From Sphingobacteriaceae bacterium (GTDB taxonomy: Bacteria > Bacteroidota > Bacteroidia > Sphingobacteriales > Sphingobacteriaceae): a stretch of DNA of 11,422 bases. Positions 1 through 7,945 of this stretch are shown one piece after another. A program made the translations under genes and the position numbers. Below the pieces are notes generated by a model. The model saw only the letters and a program-made list of their open reading frames with translations. It made no database searches and had not been told where the DNA came from. The stretch's first letter is position 1, and every line of letters starts with the position of its first letter. The stretch covers positions 1 through 11,422 of the forward strand of contig CANGZX010000003.1 of the NCBI GenBank assembly GCA_947458775.1, given 5' to 3'.

Positions 1-496
1 ACGTTTCATTCAAACGGATAAGTACCACTTCACCTATTACAATGGTAGTTCCGTTGCTGGCTACCGAAATACTTTCCTTTAGTTGCAAACCAATCTGAAT
101 GGTCGATTCTTTAACAAAAGGCACTGAAAAATCGCCAATATATTCTTCTTTAAAGCCACACGCCTTAAATTCCGATTCGCCGGAAGCATAGCGTGCACTG
201 GTTTGATGCGCTTGTTGGTAAAATTCTTCGCACACGTTGTTGAGGGTGTAAAAGCCCTTGCTCAAGATGTTTTTTAGCGTATCGTGTTCGGGTCCATCAG
301 GCCTAATCACCAAGCCAATATAGGGTGGATTTGCCCCCACGTGAAAAATGGAATTGAAAACCGCCAAATTTGCTTGGCCCTCTTGGTTTATGCTGCCCAA
401 AAGTTGCAAACTTTTAAATCCCGATAGGCTATTGATGAAATTAGTCCGGTAGCGTTTTTCTTGCTCGGCTAGTTCTTTGCTGCTAAAGGTTCTCAT
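1..496 (-). CDS. Flavin reductase-like FMN-binding domain protein (3' end cut by window edge)
   Basis: An open frame runs on the minus strand from an ATG at 496-494 to the window edge, giving 165 residues without a stop. The protein begins MRTFSSKELAEQEK. It continues with a segment typical of the flavin reductase-like (DIM6/NTAB) split-barrel family: 'SLQLLGSINQEGQANLAVFN' followed by 'SIFHVGANPPYIGLVIRP' at about residues 29-66. In this family that region binds FMN. Relatives are roughly 200 residues long, so about 40 residues are probably missing. Its ATG overlaps the TGA of the SDR gene upstream in the ATGA arrangement, which indicates translational coupling and a shared transcript. Some members reduce free flavin with NAD(P)H and others only bind FMN; the sequence here does not decide which. 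I am confident of the fold and not of the substrate. Confidence 0.8.
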   Translation of the reverse strand, partial: MRTFSSKELAEQEKRYRTNFINSLSGFKSLQLLGSINQEGQANLAVFNSIFHVGANPPYIGLVIRPDGPEHDTLKNILSKGFYTLNNVCEEFYQQAHQTSARYASGESEFKACGFKEEYIGDFSVPFVKESTIQIGLQLKESISVASNGTTIVIGEVVLIRLNET

Positions 497-1206
497 AACG
501 ATTTGATGCTTGATAAGCCTCCATCCACGGCTAATACTTGCCCCGTCATCCAACTACTGGCTTCGCTAAGTAGAAAAAGAGTGGCTCCGGCAGCGTCTTC
601 TGGCTGGCCAATACGACCCAATGGGTGACGTTTATCTGAAGCTTCTTTTTTCTCGGGACTTGCTAATAAGTTCGCTGCCAATGGAGTATTGGTTAACGAA
701 GGAGCAACCACATTGAAACGGATCTTGCTAGTTGCATACTCTGCTGCTAAAGAAAGTGATAAGCCCTCTAAAGCTCTTTTGGAGGTAGCTACCGACGCAT
801 GAAAATTCATTCCTTGACTAGCAGCAACGGTACTGTATAAAACTACGCTGGCTTCTCCAGCACGTTTTAACGCATTGATAGATTGACGAATGGCCCGAAT
901 GGCCCCCATTACATTTATTTCGAAATCGTTTAGAAATTCAGCATCGCTAATGCGTGCAAAAGGCCTTAAATTGATACTTCCCGGGCAATAAACCAATCCG
1001 TCTAGCTTTTCTGGAAGCAAAGCGGAAAGGTCGGATGTTGCATCTGTAGCATCCCAACATATATGGGTACCACCATGGTTTGCGGTTGCCTGACGTGATG
1101 CTGTAATTACCGAAGCATTTTCGGCTTCTAGCTGGCGTACCAATTCGGCACCAATGCCTGAAGTTCCACCGATAATTAAAATGGTTTTATTGGCCAATCT
1201 GCTCAT
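493..1206 (-). CDS. SDR-family protein with a non-canonical active site
   Basis: This is a 237-residue short-chain dehydrogenase/reductase fold protein. The N-terminal Rossmann signature GGTSGIGAEL is at residues 13-22, and S37-R38 after the second strand suggests NADP(H). Later elements are the NVMGA helix (N98), the strand 'VVLYST' (121-126), K143 in the active-site helix, and the C-terminal 'GQVLAVDGG' (222-230) typical of the family. The YxxxK motif is absent: position 139, four residues before K143, is Val (VATSK). The catalytic Ser position appears to be Thr126. 'PSLTNTPLAANLL' and 'FHAS' resemble a known Tyr-less SDR subgroup, from memory. I chose the ATG at 1206 because the protein then starts just before the Rossmann strand and because a -7 box lies between it and the alternative ATG at 1254. 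The downstream neighbour overlaps by 4 nt. Its substrate is unknown, and it may not be a classical reductase. Confidence 0.88.
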   Translation of the reverse strand: MSRLANKTILIIGGTSGIGAELVRQLEAENASVITASRQATANHGGTHICWDATDATSDLSALLPEKLDGLVYCPGSINLRPFARISDAEFLNDFEINVMGAIRAIRQSINALKRAGEASVVLYSTVAASQGMNFHASVATSKRALEGLSLSLAAEYATSKIRFNVVAPSLTNTPLAANLLASPEKKEASDKRHPLGRIGQPEDAAGATLFLLSEASSWMTGQVLAVDGGLSSIKSL

Positions 1207-1504
1207 GTTTCTTTCGTTGTTGTGAGTACAAATATATTTGCAATAGGCCAGCAATCGCTAAATCTTTTAAATCTTACATAGTCATGATAAAAAAGAATGC
1301 ACTTTATGCCCTCCATTACCTTAAATCTGCAATTTTTGTAGGGTGAAATTCATCAACCCCCATCAATTGCCGGTTAAAACTTGTATAGTTTGCCAAAAGC
1401 CATTCACTTGGCGAAAAAAATGGGCAAAGAATTGGGACTTGGTAAAATATTGTAGTGAACGCTGTAGAAAAGAGTCGAAAAATGGATAGTTTAATAGGAA
1501 AGAA
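1207..1504. promoter_or_regulatory. Divergent intergenic region between SDR and cryptochrome genes
   Basis: This 298-bp AT-rich region separates two divergent units and must contain both promoters. A good -7 box for the SDR gene is at 1229-1236 on the minus strand. For the cryptochrome I find no clean TAnnTTTG near its start; the closest is TATAGTTTG at 1384-1392, one base off in spacing. The cryptochrome start at 1505 has an AG-rich stretch, AGGA at 1496-1499, five bases upstream, which is a reasonable Shine-Dalgarno-like site. Short open frames here (11-14 codons) have no support as genes. No RNA gene or repeat family is visible. Confidence 0.55.
1229..1240. promoter_or_regulatory. 12-bp perfect palindrome containing a -7 box on each strand
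   Basis: The sequence CAAATATATTTG is its own reverse complement. On the minus strand it gives TATATTTG (1236-1229), matching the Bacteroidota -7 consensus TAnnTTTG, and would start transcription about 15 nt before the SDR ATG at 1206. On the plus strand it gives TATATTTG at 1233-1240, facing the cryptochrome gene 265 nt away. A matching -33 TTG is not well placed: on the minus strand the nearest TTG is separated by only about 15 nt. It could be a promoter, an operator for a dimeric regulator, or both. The minus-strand promoter reading is the better supported. Confidence 0.5.
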
Positions 1505-2809
1505 ATGAATAAACTAATTTTAGTTTGGTTTCGGAACGATTTACGAATTCATGATAACGAAGTATTGCTGGAGGCAACCCGAAAAGGAGATGCAATAGTA
1601 CCGGTTTACTGCTTCGATCCACGGCATTATGGACCCACAAGTTACGGTACTAGAAAAACCGGACCTATTAGGGCGCAGTTTATATTAGAGAGTGTTGCCG
1701 ATTTAAAACGAAATCTACAGGCTTTGGGAGGCAATTTAATTACGCTTATGGGCAAACCCGAAGAGCTAATTCCGCAATTAGCGGTGCAATATGGTGTGAA
1801 TGAAGTGTATCACCATAGGGAAGTAGCCACTGAAGAAATAGACGTTTCAGAACGGGTGGAGACTGCTTTGTGGAAACGCAAAATCAATTTAAAACATTTT
1901 ATAGGACATACCCTGTATCATAAAGAACACCTGCCTTTTCCCATTAAAGATATTCCGGATGTATTTACCAATTTTCGAAAAAAAATAGAAAAGGAAAGTA
2001 CCGTAAGGCCCTGTTTTAGTGAGCCTAGTGCGATTTGCATTCCAGAAAATATGCTTGTAGACCATTTACCAAGTTTGTCTGATCTGGGTTATGATGGTCA
2101 GTCTAGTTTAGATTCTCGAGCCGTTTTGCAATTTAAGGGCGGAGAAAGGGAGGGGCTGAAACGCATGCAAGAGTATTTTTGGGAGCACGATGCACTAAGA
2201 ACCTACAAAGAAACCCGCAATGGTTTGCTGGGGGCTAATTATTCTTCCAAATTTTCGGCATGGATTGCTCTTGGCTGTTTATCTCCCCGAAAAGTGTATT
2301 GGGAAATAAAAAAATACGAGAAAGAAAGAGTAGCAAATGATTCTACCTATTGGCTTATTTTCGAGTTGCTTTGGCGTGATTATTTTCGTTTCATGTTCAA
2401 AAAATACGACAATAAATTTTTTCTAAAAGCCGGCTTCAAAGGGCAAGCCCCCTCCGAAGCGCCTAACCAGCGGGAATTATTTGAACGATGGAAACTGGGC
2501 CAAACTGGTATTCCGTTTATAGATGCCAACATGCGGGAACTAAATGCCACAGGTTTTATGAGTAATAGGGGGAGGCAAAATGTGGCCAGTTATTTAGTCA
2601 AAGAGTTGCAGGTAAATTGGACTTGGGGAGCTGCCTATTTTGAAGAACAGTTAATTGATTACTGCCCGGCTAATAATTGGGGAAACTGGGCTTATTTGGC
2701 TGGTGTAGGTAATGATCCTCGAGAAGATCGCCATTTTAATACCGCCAAGCAAGCTCAACTATATGATCCGGCAGGAAAATATATTCAATTGTGGAATAAT
2801 GTTAGCTAA
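1505..2809 (+). CDS. DASH-type cryptochrome/photolyase, apparently lacking the usual C-terminal tail
   Basis: This 434-residue flavoprotein belongs to the photolyase/cryptochrome family. The N-terminal alpha/beta antenna domain starts with 'LVWFRNDLRIHDNE' (6-19) and has the DASH-typical 'YGTRKTGPIRAQFILESVAD' (47-66). The FAD-binding helical domain includes 'YSSKFSAWIALGCLSPR' (246-262), 'ELLWRDYFRF' (287-296), 'TGIPFIDANMRELNATGFM' (334-352), 'NRGRQ' (354-358), and 'WGNWAYLAGVGNDPREDR' (392-409). Trp372 and Trp395 align by eye with two of the electron-transfer tryptophans of E. coli photolyase. DASH proteins bind FAD, often with a folate antenna, and repair CPD lesions mainly in single-stranded DNA; some act as light sensors. 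The frame ends in NNVS right after LW430, where relatives continue with a WLPEL-type tail of a few dozen residues. It is divergent from the SDR/flavin reductase pair. Confidence 0.93.
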   Translation: MNKLILVWFRNDLRIHDNEVLLEATRKGDAIVPVYCFDPRHYGPTSYGTRKTGPIRAQFILESVADLKRNLQALGGNLITLMGKPEELIPQLAVQYGVNEVYHHREVATEEIDVSERVETALWKRKINLKHFIGHTLYHKEHLPFPIKDIPDVFTNFRKKIEKESTVRPCFSEPSAICIPENMLVDHLPSLSDLGYDGQSSLDSRAVLQFKGGEREGLKRMQEYFWEHDALRTYKETRNGLLGANYSSKFSAWIALGCLSPRKVYWEIKKYEKERVANDSTYWLIFELLWRDYFRFMFKKYDNKFFLKAGFKGQAPSEAPNQRELFERWKLGQTGIPFIDANMRELNATGFMSNRGRQNVASYLVKELQVNWTWGAAYFEEQLIDYCPANNWGNWAYLAGVGNDPREDRHFNTAKQAQLYDPAGKYIQLWNNVS

Positions 2810-2972
2810 TTCTTGCAAAATAGATTCCCATAACCCGCTATTTACTAATTATTTATTATTCTTTTTGATTAGTACCTATAATTAGGTAACTATAAATAGG
2901 CAATTATTTGACTAGCAATCAATTTTGATGTAAATAATAGCTTAATCATGAATGCTTCAGGTATATAAGTCT
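2810..2972. other. AT-rich spacer with a weak imperfect inverted repeat
   Basis: The region between the cryptochrome stop and the sucA promoter is very AT-rich. It has an imperfect inverted repeat at 2870-2892: TAGTACCTA, a TAAT loop, then TAGGTAACTA, nine pairs with one bulged base. It lacks a following T run, so it is a poor terminator, though it could slow read-through into sucA. No remnant of a cryptochrome C-terminal tail was recognised when I read the first part of the spacer by eye. Confidence 0.35.
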
Positions 2973-2980
2973 TATTTTTG
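2973..2980 (+). promoter_or_regulatory. Predicted -7 box of the sucAB transcription unit
   Basis: TATTTTTG matches the Bacteroidota sigma -7 consensus TAnnTTTG. It lies 31 nt before the chosen sucA start at 3012, so transcription would begin near 2987 with a leader of about 25 nt. I see no convincing -33 TTG at the expected distance. The position also argues against using the upstream in-frame ATG at 2952, which would precede the promoter. Confidence 0.5.
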
Positions 2981-3011
2981 TGTATACAAATTTGATATTA
3001 TTACCAAGCTA

Positions 3012-5756
3012 ATGGATAACTTAAGCTTTCTAAACCCAGCAAACGCAACCTATATCGATTCACAGTATCAAGCCTACAAGCAAGATCCAGAATCTGTTGA
3101 GTTTGGTTGGCAAAAATTTTTCGAAGGGTTTGATTTCGGACGTGGATCTGAAGCCAATACCATAAGCGAAGAAACTCCGCAACATTTCTTAAAAGAAATT
3201 AATGTATTAAACTTAATAAATGGTTACCGCCAACGTGGCCATTTATTTACCAAAACCAATCCTGTTCGCGAACGTAGATCGTATTTACCGGGTAAGGAAT
3301 TGGCCACATTTGGTTTAGCAGATACCGATTTAGATACCGTTTTTAATGCCGGCGTGGAAGTAGGCATGGGGCCTGCCAAATTACGGGATATTGTTGCGCT
3401 ATTGGAGCAAACCTATTGCCAATCTATTGGGGCTGAGTATAAATATATCCGCGATCCGGAAAAAATTAAGTGGTTTGAAGAGCGTATGGAGCGGGAACGC
3501 AATACGCCCAACTTCAGCATCGAAACTAAAAAACGCATCCTGCAAAAATTAAATCAAGCCGTGGTGTTTGAAAACTTTTTGGGTACCAAGTTTTTGGGCC
3601 AAAAAAGATTTTCATTAGAAGGAGCAGAATCTGTTATTCCGGCCTTAGATTCGGTTATTGAAAAAGGTGCAGAATTGGGTATCGAAGAGTTTGTGATTGG
3701 TATGGCGCACCGTGGCCGGTTAAATATTTTAACCAATATTATGAACAAAACTTACACCGATATTTTCTCTGAGTTTGATGGGAAAGGTTTTGATCCGAAT
3801 ACGCCATTTGGTGGCGATGTGAAATACCATTTAGGTTATTCTATTGATGTAGATACCACATCGGGTAAAAAAGTACATTTAAGTTTATGCCCCAATCCAT
3901 CGCATTTAGAGGCCGTAGATCCGGTGGTAGAAGGAATTACTCGATCTAAAATTGATTTTAAATATGCAGGTGATTCTAAGAAAATTGCTCCAATTTTAAT
4001 TCACGGTGATTCTTCTGTAGCCGGCCAAGGTATTGTTTACGAGGTGTTGCAAATGGCCAAATTAGATGGCTATAATACTGGCGGAACCATTCATTTGGTA
4101 ATTAATAACCAAGTAGGTTTTACTACCAATTATAAAGACGCTCGTTCATCAACTTATTGTACAGATATTGCTAAAGTTACCTTATCGCCGGTATTTCATG
4201 TAAATGGCGATGATGTTGAAGCTTTGGTGTATGCCATCAACTTGGCAGTAGAATACCGTCAGAAATACCAAAACGATGTATTTATAGATATTTTATGTTA
4301 CCGTCGCTTCGGCCACAACGAATCAGACGAACCGAAATTCACGCAGCCCTTATTATACAAAGCCATTGAAAAACATCCCAATCCACGGGAAATATACAAT
4401 CAGAAATTAATGGATCAGGGTAGTGTAGACGCTGGTTTGGCCAAGGAGATGGAAAAAGATTTCCGAGCCCTTTTACAAGAGCGCTTAAACGAATCAAAAG
4501 AAAATACCAGTTTCTCGGAAGTAAACCCCAATTTTTCGGGTGCCTGGAAAGGCTTACGCCTAGCCACTGCCGATGATATTAACAAACCTGCTGCTACAGC
4601 AGTTAGCGAAAAAGAATTGTTAGCAATTGCCAAAACCATTACGCAATTACCGGCTGGCAAGAAATTCTTCCGCAAAATTGAGAAACTATTTGAAGACCGC
4701 CGCAACATGGTGGAAAAGAAAACCTTCGATTGGGCAATGGGCGAATTATTGGCTTATGGTACCCTACTAAATGAGGGAAATCGGGTTCGTGTTAGCGGGC
4801 AAGATGTAGAGCGTGGTACCTTTTCTCACCGACATGCGGTAGTGAAATTAGAAGATTCGGAAGAAGAGTACATTCCGCTTAGCCAATTAAATAAGGGTAA
4901 CAAAGCCAAATTCGAAATTTACAATTCACACCTTTCTGAATATGGCGTATTGGGTTTTGAATACGGTTATGCCATGGCTAACCCAACCTCTTTAACCATT
5001 TGGGAAGCTCAGTTTGGCGATTTCTTTAATGGTGCACAAATTATTGTAGATCAGTTTATAGTGAGTGCCGAAACCAAATGGCAGCGTTCAAACGGCTTGG
5101 TCTTATTATTGCCACATGGCCAGGAAGGCCAAGGCCCCGAACATTCTTCGGCACGTATTGAGCGTTTTATGGAAGCATGTGCCGATAATAATATTCAAGT
5201 GGCCAATTGTACCACTCCGGCAAACTATTTTCATTTATTACGCCGTCAGCTTAAACGAGAATTCCGCAAACCATTGGTGGTTTTTACACCAAAAAGTTTA
5301 TTGCGCCATCCACTTTGCGTAAGTCCAATTGCCGATTTTGCAACCGGAGCTTTCCAAGAGGTAATAGATGATAATTTCGTGAAAGCCGATTCGGTAAAAC
5401 GTGTATTGTTCTGTAGCGGAAAAATTTATTACGATTTATTAGAAAAGCAACAAACAGATAAGCGTAGGGATGTAGCCATTGTACGATTAGAGCAATTGTA
5501 CCCAAGTCCAGTAGCTCAATTAGAAGCTATTAAAACAAAATACAAAAAGGCTAGCGAATTTATTTGGGTACAAGAAGAGCCCGAAAATCAAGGAGCATGG
5601 CCTTATATGTGTCGTAAATTCAGAAATTCTACATTTAATTTTCAGCTAATAGCTCGTAGAGAAAGCAGCAGTACGGCTACCGGATATGCTAAACAACATC
5701 AGGCACAACAAGTAGAAATTATTAACCAAGCATTTGATAAATCGGCTAAAAAATAA
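3012..5756 (+). CDS. sucA: 2-oxoglutarate dehydrogenase E1 component (thiamine diphosphate-dependent)
   Basis: This 914-residue protein is the E1 subunit of the 2-oxoglutarate dehydrogenase complex. It decarboxylates 2-oxoglutarate with ThDP and passes the succinyl group to the lipoyl arm of E2 in the TCA cycle. The N-terminal segment 'NPANATYIDSQYQAYKQDP' is the E1o-specific start region. Visible landmarks are MAHRGRLN (H233), 'PNPSHLEAVDPVVEG', HGDSS (H331), NNQVGFTT (N365-N366), and the ThDP/Mg motif GDDVEA from G399. RRFGHNESDEP follows, and the pyrimidine domain carries ERGTFSHRH (F604-H608) and 'GQEGQGPEHSSAR'. Length is close to the roughly 930 residues of E. coli SucA. I chose the ATG at 3012, not 2952, because 'MDNLSFLNP' fits the family N-terminus and a -7 box lies between the two. 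It is first in an operon with sucB, 36 nt downstream. Confidence 0.97.
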   Translation: MDNLSFLNPANATYIDSQYQAYKQDPESVEFGWQKFFEGFDFGRGSEANTISEETPQHFLKEINVLNLINGYRQRGHLFTKTNPVRERRSYLPGKELATFGLADTDLDTVFNAGVEVGMGPAKLRDIVALLEQTYCQSIGAEYKYIRDPEKIKWFEERMERERNTPNFSIETKKRILQKLNQAVVFENFLGTKFLGQKRFSLEGAESVIPALDSVIEKGAELGIEEFVIGMAHRGRLNILTNIMNKTYTDIFSEFDGKGFDPNTPFGGDVKYHLGYSIDVDTTSGKKVHLSLCPNPSHLEAVDPVVEGITRSKIDFKYAGDSKKIAPILIHGDSSVAGQGIVYEVLQMAKLDGYNTGGTIHLVINNQVGFTTNYKDARSSTYCTDIAKVTLSPVFHVNGDDVEALVYAINLAVEYRQKYQNDVFIDILCYRRFGHNESDEPKFTQPLLYKAIEKHPNPREIYNQKLMDQGSVDAGLAKEMEKDFRALLQERLNESKENTSFSEVNPNFSGAWKGLRLATADDINKPAATAVSEKELLAIAKTITQLPAGKKFFRKIEKLFEDRRNMVEKKTFDWAMGELLAYGTLLNEGNRVRVSGQDVERGTFSHRHAVVKLEDSEEEYIPLSQLNKGNKAKFEIYNSHLSEYGVLGFEYGYAMANPTSLTIWEAQFGDFFNGAQIIVDQFIVSAETKWQRSNGLVLLLPHGQEGQGPEHSSARIERFMEACADNNIQVANCTTPANYFHLLRRQLKREFRKPLVVFTPKSLLRHPLCVSPIADFATGAFQEVIDDNFVKADSVKRVLFCSGKIYYDLLEKQQTDKRRDVAIVRLEQLYPSPVAQLEAIKTKYKKASEFIWVQEEPENQGAWPYMCRKFRNSTFNFQLIARRESSSTATGYAKQHQAQQVEIINQAFDKSAKK

Positions 5757-5792
5757 ACACATTGACCTCGGTCGAATTAATTTTAAAAAATC

Positions 5793-6992
5793 ATGAGTAT
5801 AGAAATTAAAGTTCCGCCAGTAGGCGAATCAATTACGGAAGTGGTACTTTCATCTTGGAAAAAAGCCGATGGCGATTTTGTAGAGATGGATGAAATTATT
5901 GCCGAATTAGAATCGGATAAAGCCACCTTTGAACTTACTGCCGAAAAAGCAGGAATCCTAAAAATTAGTGCTAAAGAAGGCGACACTCTAGAAATTGGTG
6001 CAACGGTTTGTAGCATTGAAGAAGGCGCTGCACCCGCAGCCAAAGCACCAGCCCAGGAAGCCGCACCTATTACCGACAAAGCTAGTCCTGCAGCAACTGA
6101 AACAAAAACAGCGAATTACGCTGACGGTGTACCATCGCCAGCGGCCGCGAAAATTTTAGCCGAAAAGGGCTTAGAAAGCACTTCGGGTAGCGGGGTAGGT
6201 GGCCGCATTACAAAGGAAGACGCCTTAAAAGCACAACCAGCTGCTGCACCAAAAGTAGTAGCTCCTGTAAAAGCCGCGGTACCTGCCGGTTCAAGAGGCG
6301 AACGCAGAGAAAAAATGTCTTCGTTGCGTAAAACGGTAGCCAAACGTTTGGTAGCTGTTAAAAACGAAACCGCCATGCTTACCACCTTTAACGAGGTAGA
6401 TATGCAACCAATAATGGAAATTAGAGCGAAATACAAAGATAAATTCAAGGAAAAACATGGTGTTGGCCTTGGCTTTATGTCATTCTTTACCAAAGCAGTG
6501 TGTGAAGCCCTGAAAGAATTTCCCGCTGTAAATGCCCGTATTGAGGGTGAAGAAATTGTATTTAACGATTTTGCCGATATTTCTATTGCGGTTTCAGCTC
6601 CAAAAGGATTGGTAGTGCCAGTCATTCGCAATGCCGATACTTTGAGCCTAGCGCAAATTGAGCAAGCGGTAATGGAGTTGGCCATTAAAGCCCGTGAAAA
6701 CAAACTGGCTATTGATGAAATGACCGGTGGAACCTTTACCATTACCAATGGCGGAGTATTTGGTTCCATGATGTCAACACCCATTATCAATGCACCGCAA
6801 TCGGCTATTTTAGGTATGCACAACATTGTAGAACGCCCGGTGGCTATTGGTGGCCAAGTAGTTATTCGTCCAATCATGTATGTGGCCTTATCTTACGATC
6901 ACCGTATTATTGATGGACGTGAGTCGGTTGGCTTTTTGGTACGTGTAAAGCAATTGTTAGAAGATCCGGCTAGAATGTTATTAGAAATCTAA
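5793..6992 (+). CDS. sucB: Dihydrolipoyl succinyltransferase, E2 of 2-oxoglutarate dehydrogenase
   Basis: This 399-residue E2 protein forms the core of the complex and transfers the succinyl group from lipoamide to CoA. It has a single lipoyl domain (about 1-77) with the lipoylation site ESDKATFEL at K43. An Ala/Pro-rich flexible linker follows, then a peripheral subunit-binding domain '[14 protein letters not shown]...[12 protein letters not shown]' that docks E1/E3. The catalytic acyltransferase domain starts near '[12 protein letters not shown]' and ends with [11 protein letters not shown], where H370 and D374 are the catalytic residues. The TFNEVDM motif and the immediate linkage to sucA support succinyltransferase over acetyltransferase. 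Length is typical of SucB (about 400). It is 36 nt after sucA and 6 nt before the next gene, so all three are probably one transcript. Confidence 0.96.
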   Translation: MSIEIKVPPVGESITEVVLSSWKKADGDFVEMDEIIAELESDKATFELTAEKAGILKISAKEGDTLEIGATVCSIEEGAAPAAKAPAQEAAPITDKASPAATETKTANYADGVPSPAAAKILAEKGLESTSGSGVGGRITKEDALKAQPAAAPKVVAPVKAAVPAGSRGERREKMSSLRKTVAKRLVAVKNETAMLTTFNEVDMQPIMEIRAKYKDKFKEKHGVGLGFMSFFTKAVCEALKEFPAVNARIEGEEIVFNDFADISIAVSAPKGLVVPVIRNADTLSLAQIEQAVMELAIKARENKLAIDEMTGGTFTITNGGVFGSMMSTPIINAPQSAILGMHNIVERPVAIGGQVVIRPIMYVALSYDHRIIDGRESVGFLVRVKQLLEDPARMLLEI

Positions 6993-6998
6993 TCTATT

Positions 6999-7889
6999 AT
7001 GAGAAACTTAATTCTGCTTGTAGTAAGCATGGTTGCCACAACTGTTTTTGCGCAAAACCCTGCTGCAACAAAAGCAGATAGTACTTTAAATCTTCCTAAA
7101 AGTATTTTTAAGAATGTTAACTCTAGAAATTATTCAAATAAGGGCAAGTTTTATTTCCATTGGGGCTATAATTTCTCTAGCTATGCTAACAGTGATTTAA
7201 GATTGTATGGTAAAGGCTACGATTTTACGTTGAAAAATGTGGTAGCACACGATCGCCCAACACCTTTGAGTGCTACGTATATCGATATTTCAAGATTATC
7301 AATCCCCCAGTTTAATTTTCACTTCGGATATTTTATTAAAGATAATTATTCAATTTCTTTGGGATGGGATCATATGAAATATGTGGTTGATGTATCACAA
7401 ACAGTGAAAATTACTGGAACTATAGCACCATCTATCTCGGAGCCGGCTATTGATGCCTCAGCTTATAGTGGTAGGTATTACAATGCCGATTTTACCATAA
7501 ATCCCGATTTCTTAACCTTTGAACATACAGACGGATTTAACTATGCTAGTATAGAAGTGGAGCGTTATGATGACGCTTGGCATGCTAAAAAAGGCAAGAT
7601 GTATTTGGCTATGGAAACCGGATTGGGTGCAGGCTTAGTGGTGCCTCGTACCGATGTACGTTTATTGGAAGTAGGCCAAAATAATTATTGGAATGTAGCG
7701 GGATGGGGTATTTCAGCTAAAGCAGGCGCTAAATTGTTTTTTAATAAACATCTATTTTTCCAAGGCAGTTTAAAAACCGGTTGGACTAATTTATCGAACA
7801 TTCGTACTACCGGACGAAATGCTATTGATAAAGCACAACAGAAAATAAGTTATCTCGAAAATTATTGGGTACTCGGCTACATTCTCTAA
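6999..7889 (+). CDS. Exported protein, probable outer-membrane beta-barrel, function unknown
   Basis: This 296-residue protein starts with a clear Sec signal peptide, MRNLILLVVSMVATTVFAQN, with cleavage likely after VFA. No lipobox cysteine is present. The mature part is rich in alternating aromatic and polar strands, for example 'KGKFYFHWGYNFSSY', 'FNFHFGYFIKDNYSISLGW', 'KMYLAMETGLGAGLVV', 'GWGISAKAGAKLFFNKHLFF' and the terminal 'YWVLGYIL'. This pattern suits an antiparallel outer-membrane barrel ending in a hydrophobic/aromatic strand. I recognise it as a Bacteroidota outer-membrane type and cannot name a specific function or ligand. The start lies only 6 nt after the sucB stop, and the sucAB unit terminates just after it at 7891-7919, so it is probably co-transcribed. 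Whether there is a functional link to 2-oxoglutarate dehydrogenase is open. Confidence 0.8.
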   Translation: MRNLILLVVSMVATTVFAQNPAATKADSTLNLPKSIFKNVNSRNYSNKGKFYFHWGYNFSSYANSDLRLYGKGYDFTLKNVVAHDRPTPLSATYIDISRLSIPQFNFHFGYFIKDNYSISLGWDHMKYVVDVSQTVKITGTIAPSISEPAIDASAYSGRYYNADFTINPDFLTFEHTDGFNYASIEVERYDDAWHAKKGKMYLAMETGLGAGLVVPRTDVRLLEVGQNNYWNVAGWGISAKAGAKLFFNKHLFFQGSLKTGWTNLSNIRTTGRNAIDKAQQKISYLENYWVLGYIL

Positions 7890-7890
7890 C

Positions 7891-7919
7891 AAAAAAGGCG
7901 CTTCTAAGGCGCCTTTTTT
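7891..7919. terminator. Strong near-symmetric Rho-independent terminator, likely bidirectional
   Basis: Left arm AAAAAAGGCGC (7891-7901), a 7-nt loop TTCTAAG (7902-7908) and right arm GCGCCTTTTTT (7909-7919) form an 11-bp perfect stem. On the plus strand the run of six T ends the sucA-sucB-barrel transcript, starting 1 nt after the stop codon. The A run on the left gives a matching T run on the minus strand, so it can also end the convergent peptidase transcript, whose stop is at 7946. Confidence 0.92.
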
Positions 7920-7945
7920 ATGATTCTATTTTATATTGGAATAGC

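Noticed and set aside
1207..1254. N-terminal extension of the SDR protein from the ATG at 1254
   Set aside because: The extra 16 residues are not SDR-like, and the best -7 box lies inside this segment, so transcription would start after that ATG.
1392..1412. GCCAA...TTGGC inverted repeat upstream of the cryptochrome gene
   Set aside because: The arms are only 5 bp with an 11-nt loop, expected by chance in a region this size.
2870..2892. Inverted repeat as terminator of the cryptochrome gene
   Set aside because: The stem is AT-rich with a bulge and no T run follows, so it was kept only as a weak repeat within the spacer.
2952..3011. N-terminal extension of SucA from the ATG at 2952
   Set aside because: The added residues do not match E1o proteins, and a consensus -7 box sits at 2973-2980, downstream of that ATG.
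5764..5773. GACC-TC-GGTC inverted repeat between sucA and sucB
   Set aside because: The loop is only 2 nt and the stem 4 bp, too tight and short for a convincing RNA structure.
6116..6877. Long 253-codon open frame antisense to sucB
   Set aside because: Its composition follows the codon structure of sucB on the other strand, and it has no recognisable domain. sucB is unmistakable.
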